From: Silvibacterium acidisoli
Lineage (GTDB): Bacteria > Acidobacteriota > Terriglobia > Terriglobales > Acidobacteriaceae
Length of the DNA: 64,000 bases
Reading direction: 5' to 3'
Assembly: GCA_022870745.1 (NCBI GenBank)
Contig: CP085323.1
Coordinates: 682,001-746,000, forward strand
Positions 8,622-17,981 of the stretch are shown here, piece by piece; the stretch's first letter is position 1; each line of letters opens with the position of its first letter. The notes beneath the pieces were generated by a model that was not told the DNA's origin, did not search any database, and was given only the letters and a program-made list of their open reading frames with translations. Both the position numbers and the translations under genes were made by a program.

Positions 8622-9470
8622 TCAGTGCGCGGGTGCAGCCAGCCACTCGCGCATCGCGAGGTTGCAGACCTCGGGCATCTCTTCAAATGGAAGATGGCCG
8701 GCTCCCGGCAATACCAGCAACTCCGAGCGTGTGAGCACGCTGCTCAGGCTTTGGCCGGAGGCAAGGTTGACCGCGCGGTCCAGATCTCCCCAGATAAGCA
8801 GGGCAGGCTTCTGAGCCAGCCGCGAAAGCTCGACCTTCAACTGGCGCATGTCCTCAAACCAGCTGCCGAGGATTTCCAGGACATGATCCATCGTGCCCGG
8901 AATATCGAGGCCTTCGGTGTAGGTCTCGAGCGTTCCTTCGGTCACCTTCGAAGGATCTCCATACATGCGGGCCAGGGCCTTTTCGTGAATCGCGCGCGGA
9001 AGCTTCGGCACACGGCGCCCCAGCCATAGGCCGAAGCGTGTCTGGAAGAAGCGAATGACGGGATAGCGCGCCCGGCAGAATGGATTGGCCGGCGCAAAAA
9101 GGATCAGCTTGCGCACGCGGTCTGGATGGCGGGCGGCAAGCATCATGGCAATGGCTCCGCCATGCGAGTGGGCCGCAATGTCCGCCGAGTCGAGACCGAG
9201 CTCGTCCATCAGCATGATCAGTCGATCCGCCGTGGCCTGCAGGCTGGCATCGAGCCCGATGACGCGCTCAGACTTGCCCATGTTGAACAGATCGACGGCA
9301 TAGACCCTGGCTCCGCCGGCGAGGAACTCAATGTTCTGCCGCCAGCTCTGGCCGGAGCCGATAAGACCATGCAACAGGATAAGGGGACTACCGGAACCGG
9401 CAATCTGGAGATGGAGAGACACGCCATCCACGGTCACTGTTTGTTCGACGATCGCCAATTCCCTGCTCAC
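8622..9470 (-). CDS. Alpha/beta hydrolase
   Basis: The 282-residue protein shows the alpha/beta-hydrolase fold: oxyanion segment LILLHGLIGSGQSW (about residues 30-43), nucleophile elbow AHSHGGA (Ser near residue 102), a late acidic residue in WGDLDRAV, and the catalytic His in GAGHLPFEE near residue 265. There is no signal peptide, so it is cytosolic. The substrate is not predictable. The gene ends exactly where rsmA ends on the other strand. Confidence 0.85.
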   Translation of the reverse strand: MSRELAIVEQTVTVDGVSLHLQIAGSGSPLILLHGLIGSGQSWRQNIEFLAGGARVYAVDLFNMGKSERVIGLDASLQATADRLIMLMDELGLDSADIAAHSHGGAIAMMLAARHPDRVRKLILFAPANPFCRARYPVIRFFQTRFGLWLGRRVPKLPRAIHEKALARMYGDPSKVTEGTLETYTEGLDIPGTMDHVLEILGSWFEDMRQLKVELSRLAQKPALLIWGDLDRAVNLASGQSLSSVLTRSELLVLPGAGHLPFEEMPEVCNLAMREWLAAPAH

Positions 9471-9564
9471 ATGAAGAAAAACTCGGCAGCAGAGTGGGGA
9501 GAAACGAGCCCGCAGCCGGAAACTCCAATGTTACAGGAATGTGAATCAAGTCCAAAGAAGTTTT

Positions 9565-10425
9565 TTACCGCGTGAGCAGCGTCGCGCCTCCTGCGGTCAC
9601 CAGGGCGCTCGCCAATGTGGAGAGAAAGTTCACGGCATCGTTGTTCAGCAGTTGGGCGCGCTCGAGCGTGGCGCCGATCAGGCTGTCGAAAAACAGCCCG
9701 AAGATGCCGCCTCCGCAGCACAGGGCGATCTCAACCGGGGTGAGTTGAAAGATCGAGCCGCCGAGCAGGGCGATCACAAGCGCTCCGGCGCATCCAGCCA
9801 GAGTTCCCTTAAGGCTGATCGCTCCGTCGGTCCCGGCTGGAACCTGCCGCATCGTCGTAAGCATACGTGGCGTGCCCCCGAGAACCTGGCCCAGCTCCGA
9901 AGAGAGCGTATCTGCCGTTGCCTCGGCCATGGCAGCGATTGAAGCCATGAGCGCAAACCGGCCGGCAGGAAGCCCGAGCAGTACTTTAGTCGTGCTCAGC
10001 GGAATCCCGGCGGCGACGGCGATTCCCAGGTTTGCGACCACCTGCGCGGCATTGCGCCCGTGTTTCTCCTCGGCGAGCCCCATCTGCTCCTTGCGGCCGC
10101 GCCCAAAGCGGGTGGCGGCAAAGGTCAGCAGGAAAAGCGTCAGCAGTGGCCAGAGCAACGTGTGCAGGCCGGGCGTCCAGAAATAAAGGCAGGCGGTGAA
10201 GAGACCACCAGTCGCGGCGGCTCCCGCTGTAGCCGCCCGTAACGACCATACAAGCAGGGCAAAAAACAGCCCCAGTCCGAGCGCCAGCGCAGTCTGTAGC
10301 GACTCGATAGGCCAGCGCACCAGCGTTTCGAGCGAGGCAAACACCGCCGCCAGGGGCAGGATCAGCAGAACAATGCCCTGCGACTGCCACCGCAGCCCTG
10401 CGAAATTTCTTTCCAAATGCGTCAT
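9565..10425 (-). CDS. DUF92 family integral membrane protein
   Basis: The product of 286 residues has about six to seven hydrophobic segments and the family pattern of AAGIPLSTTKVLL and MAEATADTLSSELGQ blocks, followed by TRQ/RQVPAGTDGAISLKGT. DUF92 relatives include plant VTE6 phytyl-phosphate kinase; a prenyl-phosphate kinase role is possible but not shown here. I place the start at the internal ATG 10425, which has a GGAG site just upstream; a frame-open ATG at 10497 would add 24 non-hydrophobic residues. The gene is monocistronic on the minus strand. Confidence 0.75.
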   Translation of the reverse strand: MTHLERNFAGLRWQSQGIVLLILPLAAVFASLETLVRWPIESLQTALALGLGLFFALLVWSLRAATAGAAATGGLFTACLYFWTPGLHTLLWPLLTLFLLTFAATRFGRGRKEQMGLAEEKHGRNAAQVVANLGIAVAAGIPLSTTKVLLGLPAGRFALMASIAAMAEATADTLSSELGQVLGGTPRMLTTMRQVPAGTDGAISLKGTLAGCAGALVIALLGGSIFQLTPVEIALCCGGGIFGLFFDSLIGATLERAQLLNNDAVNFLSTLASALVTAGGATLLTR

Positions 10426-10577
10426 TATGCTCCAGCCATGGTCTAAAACTGGGTGGGCGACGATGTTTCCCACCCACGGCGGAACTACTCCGCCCACCGT
10501 GATTTACAATCATCTTTTATCAGGATTTGCAGTCTCCAGGCATTTCCCCGTCAGGTTGTGGAGTGAGGTATTTGCGA

Positions 10578-12104
10578 GTGCAGAGCATGAAATGGCTGGC
10601 AGCCGGCGCGCTGCTGGTTTTGGCAGGAACCATTGGCTGTGGAAGCCAGTATCGTCCCGTTATCAATCCTGTAACGCCAACCGGTCCGCCCGCACAGCCT
10701 ACCGGTTACGTTGTAGTTCTCTCGCAACCCGGCCTCGATCCAACTTCGCTTCCTGAGAGCGCGCCTCCGTGCCCGGCGGGCACCGGCGGTGTACCGGGTA
10801 CCTATACAGACGACGGCATCGTCACCATTGTCGATTTCTCGGGTGACAGCGTCATGGCGACCGCCAACCTCGGCAATGGCCCGGTCGGCTTCGCGCTCGA
10901 CTCGACCGGATCGAATGCCTACACCGAGAACTGCGACGGAACTCTCTCCACGATTCCGGTAAGCACCTCGCTCCAGACGAAGAACGTGCTGAGCAGCACC
11001 CTGCTCGACACGCCCATCGCCACCGGCGGATCGGACGTTGCCCCGGTGCCGATCAACGCGCTCGCCATCACCAACGGCCAGTACATCGTGGAACAGGGCC
11101 GCAATGCCATTGCCGCGATGACCGGCTCGCCGACCGCGCTGAAGCAGGAAGTCTTCGTCGCCCCGAGCGTGATCACGGTAACTGGCATTCCAACCTCACA
11201 GCGCGTCTACTCCATCAGCCAGGGCAACAGCGGCACTGGCGGCAACCTTGCCTGGGGCTCCTGCTCGGCCCCCAGCAGCGTGAGCGTGCCGGGTGAAGCT
11301 GACGCAATCGAGGTAGCCACCAACAACATCTCCGCAAAGATTCCCCTGGGTGTCTGCCCGGTCTATGCCCGCACCTCTTCCGACGGCAAGCGCACCTTCG
11401 TCCTGAACAGAACCAGCGGCACGATCACGGTCATCAACAGCCAGTTGAACCAGCTCGACAACACGGCCCAGGCAGCGTCCAGCCTGCATGGCGTCGGGAT
11501 CATCAACCTGTGCGACCCCAAAAGCGCAACGACCGCCTGCGGCGCGGGACCGGTCTTCGCCTCGCTCTATACCAACGGTGGATTGCTGGTGGTTGCAAAC
11601 TACGACAACAGCACGGTCAGTGTGATCGACGTGAACCTCGACGTCTATGGCAATGACGGACCGAACTTCGGCAAGGTGCTGGCGACCATCCCGGTCGGCG
11701 CAAACCCCGCAACCCTTACGGTCCTGCAGGACGGCAGCCGCGCCTACACCGCGAACAAGGGCGATGGCACAGTATCGGTCGTCAACCTGACCAACTACAC
11801 CAACCAGAAGACGATTCAGCTCGGCACCAACACACCCAGCCCGCAGTCGATCACTTCGACCTACAACTACCCGACCGGCAAGGTTTACGTCAGCTCGCAG
11901 TCGAGCCCCTACCTTACTGTCATCCGGACCGACACCGACGTGATCGAATCCACCGTTCTTACTGGCGGCAACATCGTCGATGTTCACACCACCGTACAGT
12001 ATGCCGGCACCGGAACCACCACGACGACCGGTACGACAACAACAACCACGAACGGCACCAATGGACTGACGCAAAGCCGCTCGGTTGGTTCAGGCGCTCC
12101 ATAG
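10578..12104 (+). CDS. Secreted YncE-like beta-propeller lipoprotein
   Basis: The N-terminus is a lipoprotein-like signal, KWLAAGALLVLAGTIGCGS, with Cys as the likely lipidated residue. The body (508 residues from GTG 10578) is made of repeated blades with DNSTVSVIDVN, VGANPATLTV and TANKGDGTVSVVNL segments, typical of YncE/40-residue YVTN beta-propeller surface proteins. The C-terminus is a low-complexity Thr/Gly tail. GTG 10578 has GAGG at 9 bases; ATG 10587 is an alternative and loses only three residues. The ligand is unknown. A strong terminator follows. Confidence 0.75.
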   Translation: MQSMKWLAAGALLVLAGTIGCGSQYRPVINPVTPTGPPAQPTGYVVVLSQPGLDPTSLPESAPPCPAGTGGVPGTYTDDGIVTIVDFSGDSVMATANLGNGPVGFALDSTGSNAYTENCDGTLSTIPVSTSLQTKNVLSSTLLDTPIATGGSDVAPVPINALAITNGQYIVEQGRNAIAAMTGSPTALKQEVFVAPSVITVTGIPTSQRVYSISQGNSGTGGNLAWGSCSAPSSVSVPGEADAIEVATNNISAKIPLGVCPVYARTSSDGKRTFVLNRTSGTITVINSQLNQLDNTAQAASSLHGVGIINLCDPKSATTACGAGPVFASLYTNGGLLVVANYDNSTVSVIDVNLDVYGNDGPNFGKVLATIPVGANPATLTVLQDGSRAYTANKGDGTVSVVNLTNYTNQKTIQLGTNTPSPQSITSTYNYPTGKVYVSSQSSPYLTVIRTDTDVIESTVLTGGNIVDVHTTVQYAGTGTTTTTGTTTTTTNGTNGLTQSRSVGSGAP

Positions 12105-12125
12105 CCGGAATGCACCGCTCAAGCG

Positions 12126-12149
12126 AAAGGCGCCCTTCGGGGCGCCTTT
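12126..12149 (+). terminator. Rho-independent terminator with UUCG loop
   Basis: AAAGGCGCCC (12126-12135), loop TTCG, and GGGCGCCTTT (12140-12149) form a perfect 10-bp stem closed by the very stable C(UUCG)G tetraloop, followed by a T-rich stretch. It lies 21 bases after the beta-propeller gene. Confidence 0.85.
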
Positions 12150-12180
12150 CTTGCTTTCTGCGATTTGCCGGTTCCTGTGT

Positions 12181-12210
12181 TTGTCATGCCGAGCGAAGCG
12201 AGGGACCTGC
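12181..12210. repeat. Dispersed repeat of the GAGCGAAGCGAGG type
   Basis: The intergenic sequence contains GTCATGCCGAGCGAAGCGAG followed by GGACC. It resembles a short repeat that I recall as scattered between genes in many Acidobacteriota genomes. It lies 3' of priA and of the beta-propeller gene. Only one good copy is present in this window, so the assignment rests on recall, not on copies seen here. Confidence 0.4.
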
Positions 12211-12226
12211 ACCTGTGCTCCAGGGC

Positions 12227-14692
12227 CTACATCAGGCTGACGGCGTCGACATCGACAACCAGGTTCCTTCGCGGAATCCCTTTCGCGTCGGCATGAGCCA
12301 GCGCCATTCGCAATGCCCTCGCGAGTTGCTGCCGCTTCTCGGCCTTCAGAACCAGGTGAAAGCGATAGATGCGCTTTACCCGTGATAGAGGAGCCGTCGC
12401 CGGGCCCAGCACACGCACTCCATCGAGTTGCGTCGACTGAAACCAGCGCCCCAGAGTGGACGACCATCCGGCGGCTTCTTCAAGATGCGGGCTCTGGATG
12501 ATCAGGTTCGCCAGCACTGCGTACGGCGGATAGTGCATCCACCTGCGGTACTTCATCTCGCGCTCTACAAATGCGTGAAAATCATGCTTCGCAGCGCACT
12601 GAACCGCGTAGTGGTCGGTGTGGTAAGTCTGCACAAGCACGGTGCCAGGCAGATCGCCGCGACCTGCGCGCCCTGAAACCTGGGTCAGCAGCTGGAAGAC
12701 GCGTTCGGCAGCGCGAAAGTCCGGCAAGCCGAGCGCGTGATCGCAACCGACCACGCCGACCATAGTCACGCCGTGGATGTCGTGCCCCTTGGCGATCATC
12801 TGCGTGCCAACCAGCAGGTTAATCTCCCCCGAATGCAGGCGCATCAGCAGGCGCTCCATGTCGGAGCGGCCCCGTACCGTGTCTCGATCCATGCGGCCGA
12901 TGCGCGCGCCGGGAAACAGCTCCTGCAGGCGCTCTTCGCCCTGCTGCGATCCTGCGCCGAGATAGTAGAGGTGCTCGCTCTCGCACTTGGGGCAGCGCTG
13001 CGGCACCGTCCTTTTGTAACCACAATAGTGGCATTCCAGCCGCTGCCCCACCTGCGCATGACCGTCTTCGCTGGTGACCGGCTTGTGATAGGTCAGCGAG
13101 ATCGAGCAGTTCTCGCATTGCAGCTTTTCTCCGCAGGAGCGGCACATCACCACGAAAGAATAGCCGCGGCGGTTCAGCAGGATGATCGCCTGCTCGCCGC
13201 GCTCGAGCGTGGCCTGCGTCCGCTCAATCAGGGCTCGGGAGAAGAGATGCTCCTGGCCTGTCTCCTGGAACTCCTGCCGCATGTCGACCAGTTCAACCTT
13301 CGGAAGCGGACGCCGGTTTACCCGCTCATGCATCTCGATGCGCGCATATCTGCCCTGCGTAGCGTTATGCCACGATTCAAGCGAAGGCGTAGCGGAACCC
13401 AATACCACAGTCGCATTCGCCAGCTTGGCCCGCATCACCGCCGTATCGCGGGCATGGTAGCGCGGCGTCGACTCCTGCTTGTAACTCGAATCATGCTCTT
13501 CATCGACAATGATCAGTCCCAGGTTTTCTACCGGAGCGAAGACGGCCGAGCGCGTTCCCACCACGACCCGCGCATCACCTTTGCGGATGCGGTGCCACTG
13601 CTCGGAGCGCTCTTCCGGCGTAAGCGCAGAGTGCAGCAGGGCAACCTCAGAGCCGAATGCATGATGCAGCTGCGCTGCCATTGCCGGTGTGAGACCGATC
13701 TCCGGTACAAGAAGAATTGCCGACTTGCCGTGATCGAGTGCCTTCTGCATGGCGGCGAGATACACCGCCGTTTTGCCTGATCCCGTCACGCCGTGCAGCA
13801 GATGCGGACGGAACTCGTTCGTCTCGACCGCCGCCGTAATCGTGTCAAGCGCAGCCTGCTGCGCATCGTTCAGCGTGAAGCCAGTACGATGCATGCCTGC
13901 AAGAGCTGACAGATGAAAATCCGCGGCACGCTCTTCAATCCTGACCAGTTCACGCTTCACGAGTGTTGCAAGGGTAGACGCCGGAACTTCGAGGCGCTTC
14001 AGCTCCACGACCGGCAGCTCGCCGCCTGCTCCTGCAAGTTCGGCGAGAATCGACTGCTGGTTTTCGTTCAGCTTAGGCAGGCGCGTGTCAGGAATCAGCA
14101 CGGCATAACGCACCAGCCTGCGCGCATCGCGCTGCTCTGCGCTGGTCTCGCGTGCGATCCACTTCTTGCGCAGCATGCCGTCGATCAGCTCACGCGTGAC
14201 ACCGGTTGCCGAGCGCAAAGTCGCGGCCTTCACCGGCTCGCCATGCTCGAGATAGTTCAGCGCCTTGTATTCGGCGTCCTGCTCTTCGGGCGTCCGCCGT
14301 GAGCGTCGCGAAGATCCCTGCTCTGCGCCTTCGTACAGGGCCTCCCTGCCCTGCTCGGTGATGCGGTAGAGAACCTGCTTCTTTACCTCCGCCATCAGCG
14401 GCAACATCGACCGCATCACTTCGCCGATGGGCGCGATGTAATACTGCGCGATCCACTCGGCCAGCGCGGTCAATTGCGCGGAGAGAAGCGGCTCTTCATC
14501 CAGAATCGCAAGCACCGGCTTGGCTTCGACCGGCGGCGGATCGTCATGCACACGCATGACCATGCCCGCCATCTTCTCATTGCGAAAAGGCACGAGGACG
14601 CGCGCGCCGACCGTGGGCACAGCATGAGGCAGTGAATAAGTGAATGTCCGGTCGAGCGGCACCGGCAGCGCGACATCGCAGAAGGCAGGCAC
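12227..14692 (-). CDS. priA: Primosomal replication restart helicase PriA
   Basis: PriA binds stalled forks and reloads the replicative helicase. The 821-residue protein has an N-terminal 3'-DNA-binding domain (from FCDVALPVPLDRTFTYSLP), Walker A GVTGSGKT near residue 312, the DEEHDSSYK helicase motif II, a zinc-binding insert with paired cysteines (MCRSCGEKLQCENC then CHYCGYKRTVPQRCPKC) and the GTQMIAKGHD motif. The start ATG lies 4 bases after the glycosylase stop, so coaBC, the glycosylase and priA form one operon. Confidence 0.95.
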   Translation of the reverse strand: MPAFCDVALPVPLDRTFTYSLPHAVPTVGARVLVPFRNEKMAGMVMRVHDDPPPVEAKPVLAILDEEPLLSAQLTALAEWIAQYYIAPIGEVMRSMLPLMAEVKKQVLYRITEQGREALYEGAEQGSSRRSRRTPEEQDAEYKALNYLEHGEPVKAATLRSATGVTRELIDGMLRKKWIARETSAEQRDARRLVRYAVLIPDTRLPKLNENQQSILAELAGAGGELPVVELKRLEVPASTLATLVKRELVRIEERAADFHLSALAGMHRTGFTLNDAQQAALDTITAAVETNEFRPHLLHGVTGSGKTAVYLAAMQKALDHGKSAILLVPEIGLTPAMAAQLHHAFGSEVALLHSALTPEERSEQWHRIRKGDARVVVGTRSAVFAPVENLGLIIVDEEHDSSYKQESTPRYHARDTAVMRAKLANATVVLGSATPSLESWHNATQGRYARIEMHERVNRRPLPKVELVDMRQEFQETGQEHLFSRALIERTQATLERGEQAIILLNRRGYSFVVMCRSCGEKLQCENCSISLTYHKPVTSEDGHAQVGQRLECHYCGYKRTVPQRCPKCESEHLYYLGAGSQQGEERLQELFPGARIGRMDRDTVRGRSDMERLLMRLHSGEINLLVGTQMIAKGHDIHGVTMVGVVGCDHALGLPDFRAAERVFQLLTQVSGRAGRGDLPGTVLVQTYHTDHYAVQCAAKHDFHAFVEREMKYRRWMHYPPYAVLANLIIQSPHLEEAAGWSSTLGRWFQSTQLDGVRVLGPATAPLSRVKRIYRFHLVLKAEKRQQLARALRMALAHADAKGIPRRNLVVDVDAVSLM

Positions 14693-14695
14693 GCG

Positions 14696-15556
14696 TCAGC
14701 CCTTTGCCGCAGGCTTCAGCCCAAGTTCCTTCATCGCGATCTGCAGATCCTTCCACGCTTCCTTCTTCTGCGTGGGATCGCGCAGCAGATACGCCGGATG
14801 ATAGGTCACGATCAGTTTCGAACCGCGCGCTTCGTGCATGTGCCCGCGCAGCGAGCTTAATGAAGACTTGCGCCCGAGCAGATACGTCGCCGCCGTCGAG
14901 CCCAGCGCCACGATGATCTCAGGCCTGATCACATCGATCTGACGGAAGAGAAACGGCGAACAGGTATTCGCTTCCTCGGGCTCAGGCACGCGATTCTGCG
15001 GCGGACGGCACTTCACGATGTTGGCGATGTAGACCTCTTCGCGCTTGAGGCCCATCGCGTTGATCATGTTGTTGAGCAGCTGCCCGGCTTTTCCGACGAA
15101 CGGCAGACCCTGCGCGTCTTCATCCGCACCCGGACCTTCGCCCACGAACATCAGTTTCGCGTTTGGAGTGCCATCGCCGAAAACAATCTTGTGCCTTCCC
15201 AGGAAGGCAAGCGGGCAGCGAGTGCATTCGCCGATCTCGGCGCGAATCGCCTCAAGTGCAGCGGGCTTGTCTGCGGCGGGAATCATCTCCGCAGGCACGG
15301 GCATAGACAACGCTGGAGAGATAGGCTTGCGTGGTGGCATTTCCGGCTCCGGGAGATTCACAGGCACGGGTTCCGCGCTCGCTGCAATCTTTGTAACAGT
15401 TACGGTTTCTTTTTCAGGCTCAACAATGGACGCTGCTTCCGGCAACTGCAGGGAATCAGGTTCACCGTTGCGATAAAAATCGTAGACGCCGAGGTCGCGA
15501 TAGTAGCGCAGCCGCGCGCGTACCGCCTCGGCGAGTTCAGGGTCGAGCTGCGCCAT
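14696..15556 (-). CDS. Family 4 uracil-DNA glycosylase (Fe-S)
   Basis: The enzyme removes uracil from DNA to start base-excision repair. The 286-residue protein has a variable N-terminal 100 residues, then the catalytic family-4 motif GEGPGADEDAQGLPFVG. Four cysteines fit the 4Fe-4S cluster ligands: CTRC (two), KCRPP and NTCSPF. The late motif VTYHPAYLLR carries the family histidine. It sits directly between coaBC (no gap) and priA (3-base gap). Confidence 0.92.
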   Translation of the reverse strand: MAQLDPELAEAVRARLRYYRDLGVYDFYRNGEPDSLQLPEAASIVEPEKETVTVTKIAASAEPVPVNLPEPEMPPRKPISPALSMPVPAEMIPAADKPAALEAIRAEIGECTRCPLAFLGRHKIVFGDGTPNAKLMFVGEGPGADEDAQGLPFVGKAGQLLNNMINAMGLKREEVYIANIVKCRPPQNRVPEPEEANTCSPFLFRQIDVIRPEIIVALGSTAATYLLGRKSSLSSLRGHMHEARGSKLIVTYHPAYLLRDPTQKKEAWKDLQIAMKELGLKPAAKG

Positions 15557-16771
15557 CTATTCTGCGACCAGGCTCTGCGGCCGGCGCAGCGTGAGAATCT
15601 CTTCGAAAATGCGGTCGGCAAGCTGCCGCTTGCTCATCTCCTGGAGATCGAGTGCGATATGTGGCGTAAGAAAAGTCGCGGCGTTGCGGTCGGAGTCGAA
15701 ACCGACGCCTTCACGTGAAACATCGTTCACCACAATGGCATCTGCGCCCTTGCGAAGCAGTTTGTCGCGCCCATGCGCAACGACATTTTCGGTCTCGGCA
15801 GCAAAGCCGATGATCAGCTGCCCTGGATGCTTCCGCGCGGCTACTTCCGACAAAATATCCTCGGTCGGCTCGAACTCGACCGTCAACGGACCGGTGCGCT
15901 TCATCTTCTGGTCGGACTTGATACGCGGGCGATAATCGGCCACCGCCGCCGCCTTGATGATGATGTTCGCCTCATCCATGCGGCGCAGTACCGCGTCCCG
16001 CATTTCACCCGTCGTCACCACCGGAACCAGCTCGCAGTTCGCGGGTGGCCGCAGGGCCGTCGGAGCGCTGATCAGGATCACGCGCGCGCCGCGGCGTTCG
16101 GCTGCTTCCGCCAACGCGTAGCCCATCTTGCCGCTCGAGCGATTGCCAAGAAAACGCACCGGGTCAAGCGCCTCACGGGTTCCGCCGGCGGTAATCAGCA
16201 CCGTCTGCCCCTGCAGGTCGTTGCGATGGTTCAGTACGCCGAGAACCGCTTCCACGATCGCCGGAATCTCCGTCATGCGGCCGCTGCCCTGCATGCCGCA
16301 GGCGAGATATCCATCGCCTGGAGGCACAATCGTGACATTGCGCTGGCCCAGCGTCTCAAGGTTCGCCTGCGTCGCCGGATGATTCCACATGTTCACGTTC
16401 ATCGCAGGGGCGACAATCACAGGCGCGGTCGTTGCAAGGTAGAGCGTGCTCAGGAAGTCATCGGCCAGCCCGTGCGCGAACTTTGCAAGAATGTCCGCAG
16501 TGGCCGGAGCTACGACCAGCGCCTCGGTCGTCTGTGCCGCATCGATGTGCTCAATCGCGGAGGAGAGATTGTCCGAATTATCCTCCGCGGACCACATGTG
16601 AGTAATCACCTTGTGCCCCGTGAGCGATGCGAAGGTAAGAGGCTGCACGAACTTCGTCGCCGCCTCGGTCATGACGACATGAACATCGAGCGCCTGCCGC
16701 TGCAGGGCACGCACCAGCTCCGCTGCTTTATAGGCGGCAATGCCGCCGGAGACGCCGACCGTAACTTTCAT
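15557..16771 (-). CDS. coaBC: Bifunctional phosphopantothenoylcysteine decarboxylase / phosphopantothenate-cysteine ligase
   Basis: The protein carries out two steps of coenzyme A synthesis. The N-terminal flavoprotein half (CoaC) begins VTVGVSGGIAAYKAAELVRAL and has the APAMNVNMW motif and the active-site Cys in ACGMQGSGRM. The C-terminal half (CoaB) has ITAGGTREALDPVRFLGN, the GKMGYALAEAA block and the KMKR nucleotide segment. I use the ATG at 16771 (404 residues); an upstream in-frame ATG at 16981 would add 70 residues unlike the family. The gene is divergent from the phzF-like gene. Confidence 0.94.
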   Translation of the reverse strand: MKVTVGVSGGIAAYKAAELVRALQRQALDVHVVMTEAATKFVQPLTFASLTGHKVITHMWSAEDNSDNLSSAIEHIDAAQTTEALVVAPATADILAKFAHGLADDFLSTLYLATTAPVIVAPAMNVNMWNHPATQANLETLGQRNVTIVPPGDGYLACGMQGSGRMTEIPAIVEAVLGVLNHRNDLQGQTVLITAGGTREALDPVRFLGNRSSGKMGYALAEAAERRGARVILISAPTALRPPANCELVPVVTTGEMRDAVLRRMDEANIIIKAAAVADYRPRIKSDQKMKRTGPLTVEFEPTEDILSEVAARKHPGQLIIGFAAETENVVAHGRDKLLRKGADAIVVNDVSREGVGFDSDRNAATFLTPHIALDLQEMSKRQLADRIFEEILTLRRPQSLVAE

Positions 16772-16870
16772 ATAAAAATTGTACGCCGGCGCCAGGCTCC
16801 GGACGCAGGTGGAAATCGCGTCCCAAATTCCGGCTCTGAACAACTTTCCGGCTTTGGCTAAGATTGAGTC

Positions 16871-17680
16871 ATGGCACACCTCACGCTCGCCACCGTCGAC
16901 GCTTTTACCAGCAAGCCGTTCTCCGGAAACCCCGCGGCCATCTGCCTGCTCGAACAGGCGATGCCCGAGGCCTGGATGCAATCCGTGGCCGCTGAAATGA
17001 ACCTATCGGAGACTGCTTTTCTGCTGGCGCAGGCAGAGGGCTACGGACTGCGCTGGTTCACACCCACAAGCGAAGTCGACCTGTGCGGCCACGCCACACT
17101 GGGCAGCGCGCACTTCCTCTGGGAGTCAGGCATTCTCTCTGCCGATCAGCCTGCGCTCTTCCACACACGCAGCGGACTGCTCACCGCGAAGCGTCTTCCG
17201 GAGGAAGGTAGCTGGATCGAGCTGGATTTCCCCCAGAAGCAGGTCGATCCGGCCGAAGCGCCTGGCGACCTCGAAAAGATTCTCGGCGCGAAGCCGGTCT
17301 TTATCGGCAACAACAAAATGGATTTCCTCGTTGAGGTGGAGAGCGAGGAAACGGTACGGAACCTGAAGCCCGACTTCGCGGCTCTTGCGCAAATCGAGGC
17401 ACGCGGCGTTATTGTCACCGCCCGTTCCGGCGGTGAAGCAGACATCGTTTCACGCTGTTTTTTCCCACGCGTCGGCATCGACGAGGATCCCGTGACCGGC
17501 TCGGCGCACTGCGCGCTCGGCCCGTACTGGGCTGCTCGCCTGGGCAAGAAAGAGCTACTCGCCTTCCAGGCCTCGAAGCGTGGGGGATGGATGCGACTGC
17601 AACTGGTGGGGGACAGGATTCGCCTGATTGGACAGGCAGTCACAGTAACTCGCGGTCAGCTGTTGCACGCGGAGAGGTAG
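16871..17680 (+). CDS. PhzF family isomerase-like protein
   Basis: The 269-residue protein has the PhzF fold signature: DAFTSKPFSGNPAAICLL near the N-terminus, NLSETAFLL with the catalytic Glu near residue 46, LCGHATLGSAHFL, and the second-half repeat GIDEDPVTGSAHCALGPYW. Family members include phenazine isomerase and many enzymes of unknown substrate. No phenazine genes are nearby. It is the only rightward gene between the rpoZ and coaBC blocks. Confidence 0.88.
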   Translation: MAHLTLATVDAFTSKPFSGNPAAICLLEQAMPEAWMQSVAAEMNLSETAFLLAQAEGYGLRWFTPTSEVDLCGHATLGSAHFLWESGILSADQPALFHTRSGLLTAKRLPEEGSWIELDFPQKQVDPAEAPGDLEKILGAKPVFIGNNKMDFLVEVESEETVRNLKPDFAALAQIEARGVIVTARSGGEADIVSRCFFPRVGIDEDPVTGSAHCALGPYWAARLGKKELLAFQASKRGGWMRLQLVGDRIRLIGQAVTVTRGQLLHAER

Positions 17681-17715
17681 AGGAGAAGTGGGGACTTCTC
17701 CCCTGCACGTGTAGC

Positions 17716-17949
17716 TTACGCGATCACGAACTTCGGAATGTCAGGAGCCGCAATCTCCGGCTTGAGCACCGGGGCGTTGGGCTTCACATAGCCAACCTTG
17801 CCTGCCGCAATTTCATCTTGAGCGACCTTGCAGGCTTTGCCGGAGCGGGAAGCTACCAGCGGCTGGGATCCGTTTTGCAGCTGTCGGGCGCGACGTGCAG
17901 CGACCATTACGTAACGAAAGTTGCTGTCGAACTGCTGCTCTACACTCAT
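17716..17949 (-). CDS. rpoZ: DNA-directed RNA polymerase omega subunit
   Basis: This 77-residue protein has the omega core: residues FRYVMVAARRARQLQNGSQP, then ACKVAQDEIAAGKV. Omega clamps the beta' subunit and aids RNA polymerase assembly. It follows gmk by 32 bases on the minus strand, the order seen in many bacteria (yicC, gmk, rpoZ). Confidence 0.88.
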   Translation of the reverse strand: MSVEQQFDSNFRYVMVAARRARQLQNGSQPLVASRSGKACKVAQDEIAAGKVGYVKPNAPVLKPEIAAPDIPKFVIA

Positions 17950-17981
17950 GGCGTCACCTCAGGAAAGTTGCTTCGGCGAGC

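Noticed and set aside
11196-12074. 292-residue minus-strand frame
   Set aside because: It lies opposite the beta-propeller gene with its signal peptide and blade repeats, and has no domain of its own.
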